In this document: positions 1 through 8,803 of the stretch, piece after piece
Position numbering within the stretch: the stretch's first letter is position 1
Layout: every line of letters starts with the position of its first letter
Origin: an uncultured Alphaproteobacteria bacterium
GTDB lineage: Bacteria > Pseudomonadota > Alphaproteobacteria > UBA7985
NCBI GenBank assembly: GCA_905479265.1
Contig: CAJQLX010000036.1
Location: 60,951 to 124,950, forward strand
DNA: 64,000 bases
Direction: 5' to 3'
Notes under the pieces: model-generated
The model's database searches: none
Seen by the model: only the letters and a program-made list of their open reading frames with translations
Told to the model about the DNA's origin: nothing
Program-made: the position numbers and the translations under genes

Positions 1-1
1 G

Positions 2-1888
2 ACCAACGATACAGCCATCGTGCGCCGAGCGGCCGCGCTGATCGAGGCCAGCCCATTCCTGACCGAGCGCATGATTGAACAGCTGGATATTGGTCAGGAT
101 GTTATCGCGGGCGAGGGGCGCTTGCTGTCTGAGATTACAGCGGAAGATTTCGACTTGATCGCAGAAGTCGGGCCGGGACGGTGGCCGGGTTTCGGGGCGA
201 TTGAGCGTTTCGGGCGCTATGGCCTGACCTATAAAGTTGTCTCCAGTCGCGCCAAGGACGAAGCGCGGGCCATTGAAGAGATTTTGAGCATCCTGCCGCT
301 GTCCACTGAGCAGCAGCGCACGATCAATCGACGCATCGTTGAGGCGAAGCAGATAAACGCCGAAGGGGGCGTGCTGCTGGCTGAGGATCTCTCGTGGGGG
401 CAGGTCGCTCGGCTCAAGGCGCGGGCGCTGGATTTACCGGGCGCGGAAATCGACGTGGCTGAAAAGCGATTTTACCACTATCCCGGCACAGCGGCCCACG
501 CGCTGGGCTATGTCAGTCAGGTGCAGCCTCAGGATTTGCTGGGGGACAATGACCGCATGCTGCGCAGGCCGAATGCCAAGATTGGCCGCAAGGGCATCGA
601 GCGCACCATGGAGAAGTCACTGCGCGGGCGTGCCGGGCGGCGGATCATGGAAATCAATGCCTTTGGGCAAGAACAGCGCGTGGTGTCACGCGTGCCGCCA
701 ATCCCGGGTCGAGTGATCCGATCGACCATCGATTTGGGTCTTCAGACGTACGCAGAACAAAGACTGGCGGAGCAGCCAATCTCCGAAAGTGAGATGATCC
801 GTGCGGGCGCTGCGGTCGTGATGAAGGTCGATACGGGCGAAGTTTTGGCCATGGCGTCGCATCCGACCTTTGATCAATCCATTTTCACCAGCCGCATCAC
901 CAATTCGGTCTGGAATGAACTGATCAACGATGAGCATAAGCCGTTGGTGAACAAATGTTCAGCCGAGCACTATCCGCCGGGTTCGACCTATAAAATGGTG
1001 ACCATGCTGGCGGCGATGGAGTTGGGGATCAGTCCGCGGGAACAAGTGACCTGTTCCGGCAAAACCGAAGTCGGGCCACAGACGTTCTATTGCTGGAAAC
1101 GCGATGGCCATGGGCGGATGGATATGGAGGCTGCGCTCGTCGAATCCTGCGATACTTGGTACTATGAGATGAGCCAGCGGATTGGGCCGGAGAAGATGTC
1201 TGAAGTCGCCGGACGACTGGGCTTTGGTGATCGATTGATGATCGATGTTGCGGGCGAAACACGCGGTGTGGTCCCGAATGAAAACTGGAAGCGCAATTCC
1301 TTGGGCCAAAGCTGGTTTGATGGCGATACGGTGCAAGCCAGTATTGGGCAGGGTTACGTCCTGACCACGCCCTTACAGTTGGCCACCATGACCGCACGGA
1401 TTGCCAACGGTGGGCGTGCGGTGCGTCCACACTTGATCGTCCCTGACTTGCTCTATCCCGCAGAAGATTTGGGCTTCAAAGCCGAGCATTTGGAGATTGT
1501 GCGCCGTGCGATGGATCGTGTGACCAACACCGACCAAGGCACGGCCTATCGCTATACGCAAGTTGAAGAGCCTTCGCTGCGGATCGCGGGAAAGACAGGA
1601 ACAGCCCAGGTTGCGCGTTTGTCTGTCGGTGAGCGTTTGCGCATGCTCGAAGATGTTCGGTCGCTGGATTATGACCGGCGAAACCACGCGCTTTTTGTGG
1701 GCTATGGTCCCGTAAAAAACCCGCGCTACGCCTGTGCCGTGATTATTGAGCACGGTGATAGCGGTGGTCGATCGGCTGGGCCGGTGGTGCTGGATCTCTT
1801 GCAGGCGGCGATTGTTGGGAATTCTGGCGGTCAGCCAAACATGGTCAATGATCGCTATAACTTAGTGGGCCGCAATGATGAGGCATGA
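2..1888 (+). CDS. mrdA: Penicillin-binding protein 2 (5' partial)
   Basis: Class B PBP, the DD-transpeptidase that cross-links peptidoglycan in the elongation complex with RodA at the inner membrane. Counting from the GTG at base 20, the active-site motifs are SxxK at Ser322 (GSTYK), SCD near residue 380 (the SxN site, as in many alphaproteobacterial PBP2s) and a C-terminal KTGTAQ. The frame is open to the left edge, and no membrane anchor or PRGRI(L/Y)DRNG segment is visible, so the true start lies outside the window. GTG at 20 gives 622 residues, a normal PBP2 length, but without the anchor that cannot be the whole protein. Residues about 2-68 look like a diverged copy of residues 83-154 (see findings). 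RodA follows after 3 bases. Identity is firm; the 5' end is unknown. Confidence 0.93.
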   Translation, partial: TNDTAIVRRAAALIEASPFLTERMIEQLDIGQDVIAGEGRLLSEITAEDFDLIAEVGPGRWPGFGAIERFGRYGLTYKVVSSRAKDEARAIEEILSILPLSTEQQRTINRRIVEAKQINAEGGVLLAEDLSWGQVARLKARALDLPGAEIDVAEKRFYHYPGTAAHALGYVSQVQPQDLLGDNDRMLRRPNAKIGRKGIERTMEKSLRGRAGRRIMEINAFGQEQRVVSRVPPIPGRVIRSTIDLGLQTYAEQRLAEQPISESEMIRAGAAVVMKVDTGEVLAMASHPTFDQSIFTSRITNSVWNELINDEHKPLVNKCSAEHYPPGSTYKMVTMLAAMELGISPREQVTCSGKTEVGPQTFYCWKRDGHGRMDMEAALVESCDTWYYEMSQRIGPEKMSEVAGRLGFGDRLMIDVAGETRGVVPNENWKRNSLGQSWFDGDTVQASIGQGYVLTTPLQLATMTARIANGGRAVRPHLIVPDLLYPAEDLGFKAEHLEIVRRAMDRVTNTDQGTAYRYTQVEEPSLRIAGKTGTAQVARLSVGERLRMLEDVRSLDYDRRNHALFVGYGPVKNPRYACAVIIEHGDSGGRSAGPVVLDLLQAAIVGNSGGQPNMVNDRYNLVGRNDEA

Positions 1889-1891
1889 CAG

Positions 1892-3070
1892 GTGACGTCA
1901 ACGCTTGACCAAACTGACACGCGGCGCGTTCAGCTGTCTTTGCTGGATCGGGTTTCCAGTGTTCCTTGGCCACTGCTGATACTGGTGATCATCCTGTCGA
2001 GTATTGGGGTTGCGATGCAGTATTCTGCCGGCGGGTTGGCGTGGGAGCCCTTTGCCGGAACCCACGTGGTTCGACTGGCGCTGTTCTTTGCGCTCGCCGT
2101 TGTTGCGGGATTGGTGGATATTCGCGTTTGGTATCGCGTGGCCTACATCGCTTTTTTCGTCACCATGATCATGCTGATCGCCGTGCCGTTTATTGGTGAT
2201 GAGTTCAACAACGCCAAGCGCTGGATCGACCTGCGAGTCATGACGCTGCAGCCCTCTGAGTTGGTGCAAATCGGGCTGATTATGACTTTGGCGCGGTACT
2301 TGAACAACGCCAGTTGGGAGGAGTTGGGCAACCCCTTTGACCTGGTCTTCCCCTTGGCACTGGCGGCGGTGCCGACTTATCTGATCATGGAACAGCCGGA
2401 TTTGGGCACGTCGCTCAAGCTTCTGGCCTGTGTCGGTGTCATTCTGTTTCTGGCGGGGCTTCGGTGGTGGCTGGTGATGATTGGTGTCGGGGCGGTGATT
2501 GCGGTGAGTTATTGGTTCGTTGACCGATGCTTGACCAATGGCTTTGAGGCCGCAGGGTACCAATGTCGGCGCGTGCTCGTCCTGTTTGATGATGAGCTGG
2601 ATCTGGCAGGCGCGGGCTATCACATCAATCAGGCCAAGATTGCCATTGGTTCCGGCGGTGTTGAAGGCCAGGGCTTTGGCCAAGGGCAGCACAACCAACT
2701 GGGTTTCACCCCAGAAAACAACACGGACTTTGTCTGGTCTCTGCTGGCTGAAGAATTCGGCTTTATCGGCTGCATGGTGGTGCTGTTCCTGTTCTCCTTG
2801 CTGCTGCTGTACGGGGTCGTGACGGCGCTTCGTGCGCGAAGCCAGTTCGGGCGACTCCTTGCGGCGACCCTGACCGCGAACCTGTTTTTTTACATCGTGA
2901 TTAACGTCGGTATGAACATGGGCTTACTGCCCGTGGTTGGAATGCCCTTGCCTTTCCTGTCATATGGGGGTTCGGCCATGTTGGCGACGATGGGATCCGT
3001 TGCGTTGCTGACCTCAATCTGGATTCATGCGGACGTACCCGTTGGCGAAGAAGGAAGACAATCGCGATGA
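1892..3070 (+). CDS. rodA: Rod shape-determining protein RodA
   Basis: SEDS-family glycosyltransferase that polymerises lipid II in the elongasome, paired with PBP2. It has 392 residues and is almost entirely hydrophobic helices. Conserved SEDS landmarks are visible: EQPDLGTSL in the middle, AEEFGFIG before a long hydrophobic helix, and the C-terminal signature around PLPFLSYGGS. It starts with GTG 3 bases after the PBP2 stop, so the two are translationally close. The stop overlaps the ATG of the MaoC-like gene (ATGA). The mrdA-rodA pair is the standard arrangement. Confidence 0.95.
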   Translation: MTSTLDQTDTRRVQLSLLDRVSSVPWPLLILVIILSSIGVAMQYSAGGLAWEPFAGTHVVRLALFFALAVVAGLVDIRVWYRVAYIAFFVTMIMLIAVPFIGDEFNNAKRWIDLRVMTLQPSELVQIGLIMTLARYLNNASWEELGNPFDLVFPLALAAVPTYLIMEQPDLGTSLKLLACVGVILFLAGLRWWLVMIGVGAVIAVSYWFVDRCLTNGFEAAGYQCRRVLVLFDDELDLAGAGYHINQAKIAIGSGGVEGQGFGQGQHNQLGFTPENNTDFVWSLLAEEFGFIGCMVVLFLFSLLLLYGVVTALRARSQFGRLLAATLTANLFFYIVINVGMNMGLLPVVGMPLPFLSYGGSAMLATMGSVALLTSIWIHADVPVGEEGRQSR

Positions 3071-3543
3071 GTTTGAACAAAGACGACGTCAAAGCCGAAA
3101 TGCTGAGCAAAGTCGGCACGGAAGTTACGGTGACGGATTGGGTGTTGGTGGACCAGCAGCGGATCCAAGACTTTGCCGATGCAACATTGGACCAGCAGTG
3201 GATCCACACGGACCCAGAAATGGCGGCCAAAGGGCCATTCGGTGGCCCCATCGCACACGGCCTGCTGACGCTCTCGCTGCTGCCATACTTCAGCTATCAG
3301 GCGGATTGGGTGCCTAAGCCCCAGCTGAGCGTGAACTATGGTTACAACAAAGTTCGCTTTACAGCGCCGCTCCCAGCAGGCTCGAAAGTGCGCTCGCGCC
3401 AGACTTTGGAAAGCGTGGAAGACCGCGCGGATGGGGGTCTCACCACCATCACGACTCACCGCATCGAACGCGAGGGCGATTTGCTGGAAAACGGTGGACG
3501 TCCGATCGTCGTGGCAGAGGCGGTCGGCCTGATCTACTACTAA
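3067..3543 (+). CDS. MaoC-like (R)-hydratase domain protein
   Basis: A 158-residue hot-dog-fold protein of the MaoC / R-specific enoyl-CoA hydratase type, expected to hydrate an acyl-CoA double bond in the cytoplasm. The hydratase motif D-x4-H is present (D, QQWI, H, near residues 41-46), followed by GGPIAHGLLT, which matches the family's conserved GxxAHG turn. The substrate cannot be told. Its ATG overlaps the rodA stop by 4 bases, so it is co-transcribed with mrdA-rodA, an unexpected partner for wall-synthesis genes. A strong hairpin with a T-rich tail ends the unit about 25 bases downstream. Confidence 0.85.
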   Translation: MSLNKDDVKAEMLSKVGTEVTVTDWVLVDQQRIQDFADATLDQQWIHTDPEMAAKGPFGGPIAHGLLTLSLLPYFSYQADWVPKPQLSVNYGYNKVRFTAPLPAGSKVRSRQTLESVEDRADGGLTTITTHRIEREGDLLENGGRPIVVAEAVGLIYY

Positions 3544-3568
3544 GAATCAGGGCGCCTGACCAAACGGA

Positions 3569-3597
3569 AAGGGGCCTTGCGGCCCCTTACTCTTTTC
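3569..3597 (+). terminator. Rho-independent terminator of the mrdA-rodA-maoC unit
   Basis: An 8-bp perfect stem (AAGGGGCC / GGCCCCTT, 3569-3576 with 3581-3588) closes a 4-base TTGC loop and is followed by a T-rich stretch (ACTCTTTT). It lies 25 bases after the MaoC stop and between convergent genes. It probably serves mainly the plus strand. Confidence 0.75.
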
Positions 3598-3665
3598 GTT
3601 CGTTTCGTGCTGTCATCCGTCAGACGGACAGCCAGTCAGTCAGGCAGACAGTCGTTCGGCGGCTT

Positions 3666-4925
3666 TTAGGCCGCGCGCAAGATAAACGCCGGAATGTGCT
3701 GTTCGAAGCACTTTTGCGCCGCCTTGATGGTCTTGGCGTCAACGCCGCGCGCTTTGGCCTCTTCGATCACCGACTGCAAAACCGCTTCTTCCTGCTTCTT
3801 CTGCACCGTGCCGAGATCGTAGGATTTGATCTCTTTCTTGGTCAGATCAACGATCGCATCGACAAGCTTTTTATCGCGTGAGGTTGCGATCATAAAGGCC
3901 CGACCCTTCCGGCCAGCGCGACCGGTTCGGCCAATGCGGTGAACGTAGTCTTCGGCGTTAAACGGCACATCGAAGTTGAACACGTGGGTGATGTGGTCGA
4001 TGTCGATTCCGCGTGCCGCGACGTCGGAACACACAAGGATGCTCAGGCTCTCGGTCCGGAACGACTCTAGCGTTTCCATACGTTTGGGCTGGCTGAGATC
4101 ACCGTGCATGGGGGCTGCGGTGAAGCCTGCTTTGCGCAAGGTGTCGACGACCGCCGAAATATCACGCTTGCGGTTGCAGAACACGATGGATGACTTCGGC
4201 TTTTCAGCCTGAACAACAGCGCGGAGCGTGGCCTGCTTTTCTTTTTCATCACTGGAAACCACAAACGCTTCCACGGTGATTGCCGTGGATGAAGCGCGTG
4301 CCACTTCGATCTCTTTCGGATTGCGCAGAAACTTGTCTGCGAGCTTCCGAATGGGCGGGGCCATCGTTGCGGAGAACATCAGCGTCTGACGCTTTGCCGG
4401 CAAGCGGCCCACAATCGTCTCAATGTCAGGGATGAAGCCCATGTCCAGCATGCGGTCGGCTTCATCGATCACCAAAACCGACACGTCCATCGGCATCACC
4501 GATCCCCGCTCGACCAAGTCAAGAAGCCGGCCCGGTGTCGCGATCAGGACGTCGACCCCGCGCGTTAGGATGGCTTCCTGCTCTTTCATGGACTCACCGC
4601 CAATCAGCAGGGCCATGGAAAGCTGGTGGTTGGTGCCGTACATCTCGAAGTTCTCAGCGATCTGAGCGGCCAGCTCCCGCGTTGGTGACAAAATCAAAGA
4701 CCGCGGCATGCGCGCACGCGCTTGGCCTTCGGCAAGAATGTCGATCATCGGGAGCGTAAAACCGGCTGTTTTACCCGTGCCGGTTTGAGCAACGCCAAGG
4801 ACGTCGCGTCCCATCAAAACAGCCGGAATAGCGGCCTTTTGGATGGGGGTAGGGGTCTCGTACCCCATTGAGGCTACAGCCTGCTGCAGGCCTTCGGAGA
4901 GGCCCAAATCTGCAAATTCATTCAT
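3666..4925 (-). CDS. DEAD-box ATP-dependent RNA helicase (RhlE-like)
   Basis: Cytoplasmic RNA helicase of 419 residues containing every core motif in order: Q motif (TPIQ near residue 27), Walker A AQTGTGKT, PTRELA, TPGR, DEAD box as VIDEADRMLD, SAT, then ARGIDI and HRIGRTGRAGRKG in the second RecA domain. The C-terminal extension is short (about 70 residues) and lacks the long basic or Gly-rich tail of some RhlE proteins. The best fit is the RhlE/DbpA-like group, with a role in ribosome assembly or mRNA decay. The ATG at 4925 has no obvious Shine-Dalgarno sequence. It stands alone between convergent and divergent neighbours. Confidence 0.93.
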   Translation of the reverse strand: MNEFADLGLSEGLQQAVASMGYETPTPIQKAAIPAVLMGRDVLGVAQTGTGKTAGFTLPMIDILAEGQARARMPRSLILSPTRELAAQIAENFEMYGTNHQLSMALLIGGESMKEQEAILTRGVDVLIATPGRLLDLVERGSVMPMDVSVLVIDEADRMLDMGFIPDIETIVGRLPAKRQTLMFSATMAPPIRKLADKFLRNPKEIEVARASSTAITVEAFVVSSDEKEKQATLRAVVQAEKPKSSIVFCNRKRDISAVVDTLRKAGFTAAPMHGDLSQPKRMETLESFRTESLSILVCSDVAARGIDIDHITHVFNFDVPFNAEDYVHRIGRTGRAGRKGRAFMIATSRDKKLVDAIVDLTKKEIKSYDLGTVQKKQEEAVLQSVIEEAKARGVDAKTIKAAQKCFEQHIPAFILRAA

Positions 4926-5075
4926 GAAGGGAGGGTTGCCAAAAAGGCCCTAAACCGTGATGGATCCGTCGTGGTAAATGAAATCTCGGTACGTGCGTCG
5001 CGGATCAAAAGGGACGCACCTACACCAGTCAAATAACTATACGATTTTCTGCCTAAATTCGCAAGGTAAGCCAGC

Positions 5076-5780
5076 ATGAGCCAGACCGTCGCTTTTTTCC
5101 CCGGCCTTTTGTGTGACGAAGCGCTCTTTGCCGCGCAGGTGCGGGCCTGCGAAGCCGCCGGATACGAGACTTATGTTGCGGATTTCAGCGCGGCGCACCA
5201 CGAATCCTTTGAAGCGATGGCCTTGGATATTCTGGCTGATCTGCCGGATCGATTTTCGCTGGTGGGCTTGTCGATGGGGGGCTACGCCGCGCTCAAGGTC
5301 ATTGAGTTGGCGGGGAAGCGGGTGGAGCGGCTGGCGCTGCTCGATACCAGCGCCCGAGCGGACACGCCGGAGATCTCAGCGCGGCGTCGCGGCCTGCTGG
5401 AACTGTCGGCCAAGGGCGATTTTAAAGGTGTCACACCCCGACTGCTGCCGCTTTATATCCACCAAAGCCGCTTGCAGGATGCCGAGCTTACCCATGCCGT
5501 CACGGCCATGGCGGAAGGGCTGGGGCCGGATGTTTTTCGTCGGCAGCAAACAGCGATTTTGCATCGCGAGGACCAGCGGGACATGCTGGCCGGGTTTCAG
5601 CCGCCCGTTCTGGTGATCTGTGGGCGTCAGGATCAAGTAACGCCGCTATACTTGAGTGAAGAAATGGCCGAACTCGCACCGTCGGGGGAGTTGCTGGTGA
5701 TCGAGGAATGCGGCCATCTCTCTACGATGGAGCGCCCGGAAGAGGTGACTCGGGCGCTGCTTCGTTGGCTTGCCGAATAA
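5076..5780 (+). CDS. Alpha/beta-fold hydrolase
   Basis: A 234-residue cytoplasmic alpha/beta hydrolase. The nucleophile elbow is GLSMGG (Ser near residue 67), the acid is probably the Asp in CGRQDQVTP, and the His is in ECGHLS near the C-terminus, so the triad is complete. Substrate unknown. The ATG is preceded by AAGG at a suitable distance. It is monocistronic on the plus strand and converges with the EF-hand gene. Confidence 0.85.
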   Translation: MSQTVAFFPGLLCDEALFAAQVRACEAAGYETYVADFSAAHHESFEAMALDILADLPDRFSLVGLSMGGYAALKVIELAGKRVERLALLDTSARADTPEISARRRGLLELSAKGDFKGVTPRLLPLYIHQSRLQDAELTHAVTAMAEGLGPDVFRRQQTAILHREDQRDMLAGFQPPVLVICGRQDQVTPLYLSEEMAELAPSGELLVIEECGHLSTMERPEEVTRALLRWLAE

Positions 5781-5837
5781 GAAAGCGGGGCTGGCCGGTC
5801 TGCGACCTGAACCAATCCCGCTTGCTTCTTGGGCGGC

Positions 5838-6413
5838 TTAGGACTTGCGTGCTTCGCGCATGGCCTGCATCGCCGCACGGATTTCATCGCGGGTCAGCGT
5901 GCCGTCTGCGTTGGCATCAAGGTCAGCGAAACCAGCGCTGATTTTGGCCTGTACGTCGTCCAACGTCATGCCAGCGGTCAGGCCGTCTTCACCAAGGAAG
6001 ACGCGGGCGATGCGGTTGCCGTGCTTGCCTTTACCCTTGCCTTTGCCTTTACCCATGCCTTTGCGCTTGCCGTCGCGCTTACCTTTTTCGTCGCTCATGC
6101 CAGCATCAGCATCAGCATCAGCATCAGCATTAGCGCTATCTGCGTCAGCCATGGCCTCGCCGTCTGCGCTCTGGTCCATTTTGTCGGACTTGTCGCCGCG
6201 CTTGCCACGCTTTGGGGCTGCTTCCAGTTCAGCGGCGCTGAGGACACCGTCGTTGTCGGTATCAATGCGTGTGAACATGTGTTCGGCGGCGCTCATTGCG
6301 CGTTCTGCGGTCATGCCGCGGCCACCCTTGTGCGAGTCAGCCAAAGAAACGGTCGCTGCGGTGCCGGAGATCAGGAGTGTCGCGGTGGCGATCAGAAGAA
6401 GCTTGGTTTTCAT
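5838..6413 (-). CDS. Secreted EF-hand calcium-binding protein with low-complexity linker
   Basis: A 191-residue protein with an N-terminal signal peptide (hydrophobic residues 4-22, likely cleaved after an Ala near 26). Two EF-hand loops are visible: DTDNDGVLSAAE near residues 51-62 and DANADGTLTRDE near the C-terminus, both with acidic residues at the calcium positions. Between them lie an Ala-Asp run encoded by five CAGCAT hexamers and a Lys-Gly run, giving an acidic then a basic linker. It is probably a periplasmic or extracellular calcium sensor or buffer. There is no enzymatic domain and the biological role is unknown. Confidence 0.8.
   Translation of the reverse strand: MKTKLLLIATATLLISGTAATVSLADSHKGGRGMTAERAMSAAEHMFTRIDTDNDGVLSAAELEAAPKRGKRGDKSDKMDQSADGEAMADADSANADADADADAGMSDEKGKRDGKRKGMGKGKGKGKGKHGNRIARVFLGEDGLTAGMTLDDVQAKISAGFADLDANADGTLTRDEIRAAMQAMREARKS
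6101..6130. repeat. Hexamer tandem repeat (CAGCAT)x5
   Basis: Five perfect copies of CAGCAT lie inside the EF-hand gene and encode alternating Ala-Asp on the minus strand. The unit is a multiple of three, so copy-number change keeps the frame and would only change linker length. Confidence 0.85.
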
Positions 6414-6577
6414 CGTTGGTTCTTTCCAAAAAAGTGTGGGGCTCTTGGGGTGAGAAGCGAGCCTTGAGAGAAGCTAGAGGCGACGTTGTTGTCGCCTTCG
6501 TGAGTGCTTTACGCACACTCGTCCCTCAACATCCCCACACGTGGAAGATTTTTTTGAAAAAAACGTAAATGGTTGGC

Positions 6578-8587
6578 TTAGACGTCGATTTCCTCAACGA
6601 CGTAGGCGGCATTTTCCTGAATGAACTCGAAGCGCTTTTCAGCCTTTTTGCCCATCAGGTCTTCCACCAGCTCCTTAATGGATTTTCCAGCGGCCAAGCC
6701 AGCGGCCGCATCGGCGAGCGTTACGCGCTCCATCTGCCGGGTGGCCGGGTCCATGGTTGTTTCGCGCAGTTGCTTGGGCATCATTTCGCCCAGACCTTTA
6801 AACCGGCTGATCTCAACATTGGCGTTGGGGCGGAATTCCTTTTCCATGATCTGATCTTTATGCCGGTCATCACGGGCGTAAAACGATTTGCCGCCGTGGC
6901 TGAGCCGGTACAAGGGCGGAACGGCCAGAAACAGCCGACCGGCTTCGATGATCTGCGGATAGGTTTTATAGAAGAACGTCATCAGCAGAGAGGCGATGTG
7001 AGCGCCGTCCACGTCTGCATCGGTCATGATCACCACACGCTCATAGCGCAGGTTTTCGACATCCGCCGACTTGCCGTCAAAGCCGAGGGCTTGCGCCAAG
7101 TCAGCCAGTTCCTGGTTGCCGCGCAGTTTATCCGCGCTGGCCGATGCCACGTTGAGGATTTTACCGCGCAGGGGCAGAATGGCCTGTGTTTCGCGGCGGC
7201 GGGCTTGCTTGGCGGAACCACCAGCGGAGTCACCCTCCACCAGAAACAGTTCGGTGCCTTCTGGCGAATTGCGGGAACAGTCGGTGAGCTTGCCGGGCAA
7301 GCGCAGGCGCTTGGTCACGGACTTTCGCGCTGTTTCCTTCTCAGCCTTTTTCCGCAGACGCTCTTCCATGCGCAAAATGATGCTGTCGAGCAGCGCTTTT
7401 GCTGCGGGACCGTTGCCGGCAAGCCAGTGTTCGAAGTGTTCCTTGAGCGTTTGGTCCACCAAGCGGGAAGCCTCGGGGCTGCCCAACCGCTCCTTGGTTT
7501 GGCCTTGGAACTGCGGTTCGGGGATAAAGCACGACAGGACCGCTCGCGCGCCGCCGAGAACGTCGTCAGCGGTGATCGACGCGGCTTTCTTGTTTCCTGC
7601 CATCTCCCCATAGGTGCGCAGGGCGCGGGTCAAGCCGGTGCGCAATCCGTTTTCGTGGGTGCCGCCTTGGGGGGTTGGGATGGTGTTACAGTAGGATGTG
7701 AGGGTGGCTTCCCCCGTTCCCTCGTCATCAGGCCAAGCCAAGGCCCATTCGACCTTGCCGCCGGATCCGTTGAGATCGGCCTTGCCGGCAAACAGCGAAT
7801 CACCGATGAGCGCTTGCGGGCCCAATTGCTCCCGCAGGAAATCGCCAAGGCCGCCGGGGAAGTGGAACACAGCTTCGGTGGGCGTCTTGTCGCCGTCCTT
7901 GATCAGCTCCTCAGCGCAGGACCATCGTATTTCCACACCGCGTTCGAGGTAGGCCTTGGACCGCGCCATTTTGAACAGAGTGGCGGGTTTGAATGTGTGC
8001 TTGTTGTGGAAGATCTCTTCGTCCGGCTTGAACTGCACCGAGGTGCCGCGCCGGTTGGGTGCTGCGCCGACTTTGGTGAGCTTGGAGACGGCCAAGCCTC
8101 GTGAAAATGACTGCGTCCACAATGTTTTGTCGCGTGCGACTTCAACGATGAGTGATTCGGACAGAGCGTTGACGACCGAAATACCAACCCCGTGCAGACC
8201 GCCAGAGGTGGCGTAGTTCTTGCCGCTGAATTTACCACCCGAGTGCAGCGTGGTCATAATAACCTCCAACGCTGACTTGTCTTTGTACTTGGGGTGCGGA
8301 TCGACCGGAATGCCGCGTCCGTTGTCCATGACCTTTACCGAGCCATCCGCCAGCATCTCAACCGATATCCGGGTCGCGTGCCCCGCGACGGCTTCATCGA
8401 CCGAGTTGTCGAGAATTTCGGCCATGAGGTGATGGTAGGCGCGCTCGTCCGTGCCACCGATATACATGCCGGGGCGCTTGCGGACGGGTTCCAGACCTTC
8501 GAGGACTTCGATGTCCTTGGCGGTGTAGCCCGTTGCTTTCTTGGTCTGTTCATCGGAAACGGAGAAAAGGTCCGTATCTGCGGCCAT
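6578..8587 (-). CDS. parE: DNA topoisomerase IV subunit B
   Basis: ATPase subunit of topoisomerase IV, which decatenates daughter chromosomes with ParC. The GHKL ATPase motifs are present (EILDNSVDEA, DNGRGIP, GLHGVG), followed by the TOPRIM domain with LFLVEGDSAGG and the metal-binding MTDADVDGAH. The C-terminus ends in a conserved FIQENA-type sequence. I place the start at ATG 8587 (669 residues), which has AGGGA upstream; a TTG 21 bases further up has weaker support. The length and the lack of a GyrB-type insertion favour ParE over GyrB. parC is not in the window. Confidence 0.92.
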   Translation of the reverse strand: MAADTDLFSVSDEQTKKATGYTAKDIEVLEGLEPVRKRPGMYIGGTDERAYHHLMAEILDNSVDEAVAGHATRISVEMLADGSVKVMDNGRGIPVDPHPKYKDKSALEVIMTTLHSGGKFSGKNYATSGGLHGVGISVVNALSESLIVEVARDKTLWTQSFSRGLAVSKLTKVGAAPNRRGTSVQFKPDEEIFHNKHTFKPATLFKMARSKAYLERGVEIRWSCAEELIKDGDKTPTEAVFHFPGGLGDFLREQLGPQALIGDSLFAGKADLNGSGGKVEWALAWPDDEGTGEATLTSYCNTIPTPQGGTHENGLRTGLTRALRTYGEMAGNKKAASITADDVLGGARAVLSCFIPEPQFQGQTKERLGSPEASRLVDQTLKEHFEHWLAGNGPAAKALLDSIILRMEERLRKKAEKETARKSVTKRLRLPGKLTDCSRNSPEGTELFLVEGDSAGGSAKQARRRETQAILPLRGKILNVASASADKLRGNQELADLAQALGFDGKSADVENLRYERVVIMTDADVDGAHIASLLMTFFYKTYPQIIEAGRLFLAVPPLYRLSHGGKSFYARDDRHKDQIMEKEFRPNANVEISRFKGLGEMMPKQLRETTMDPATRQMERVTLADAAAGLAAGKSIKELVEDLMGKKAEKRFEFIQENAAYVVEEIDV

Positions 8588-8743
8588 AGGAGCACGATCC
8601 CTGTTCAAAATTGGGTGTTCAGTATCTGTTCGCCTTTATCCGCTTTATGCGGCGTCAAAGCAAGCGGTCTGAGCGCACTTGTTTGCAAGGAAAGGGGATT
8701 GTTGCCTGCAAGGGCAGCGCGGTCACGGCCCAACACGCCGCCA

Positions 8744-8779
8744 CAAAAAAAGGGCCGCTCGGGAGGAGCGACCCTTTTT
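8744..8779 (-). terminator. Terminator downstream of glnA
   Basis: A 10-bp stem with one mismatch (8751-8760 with 8766-8775) and a 5-base loop. On the minus strand it is followed by a run of seven T, and the plus strand also has TTTTT. It lies 25 bases past the glnA stop, separating it from parE. Confidence 0.75.
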
Positions 8780-8803
8780 GAATTCTGACCAATCCAGTGG
8801 GGA

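Noticed and set aside
3610..3655. Short CAG(A/T)CAG-like quasi-repeats near the helicase 3' end
   Set aside because: Too short and irregular to be a mobile element or attachment site.
6101..6130. CAGCAT repeats as a possible CRISPR or phase-variable array
   Set aside because: Units are in frame inside a coding region, without spacers, and each is a multiple of three.
6569..8104. A 511-codon frame on the plus strand opposite parE
   Set aside because: parE motifs on the minus strand are unambiguous; the antisense frame has no recognisable domain.
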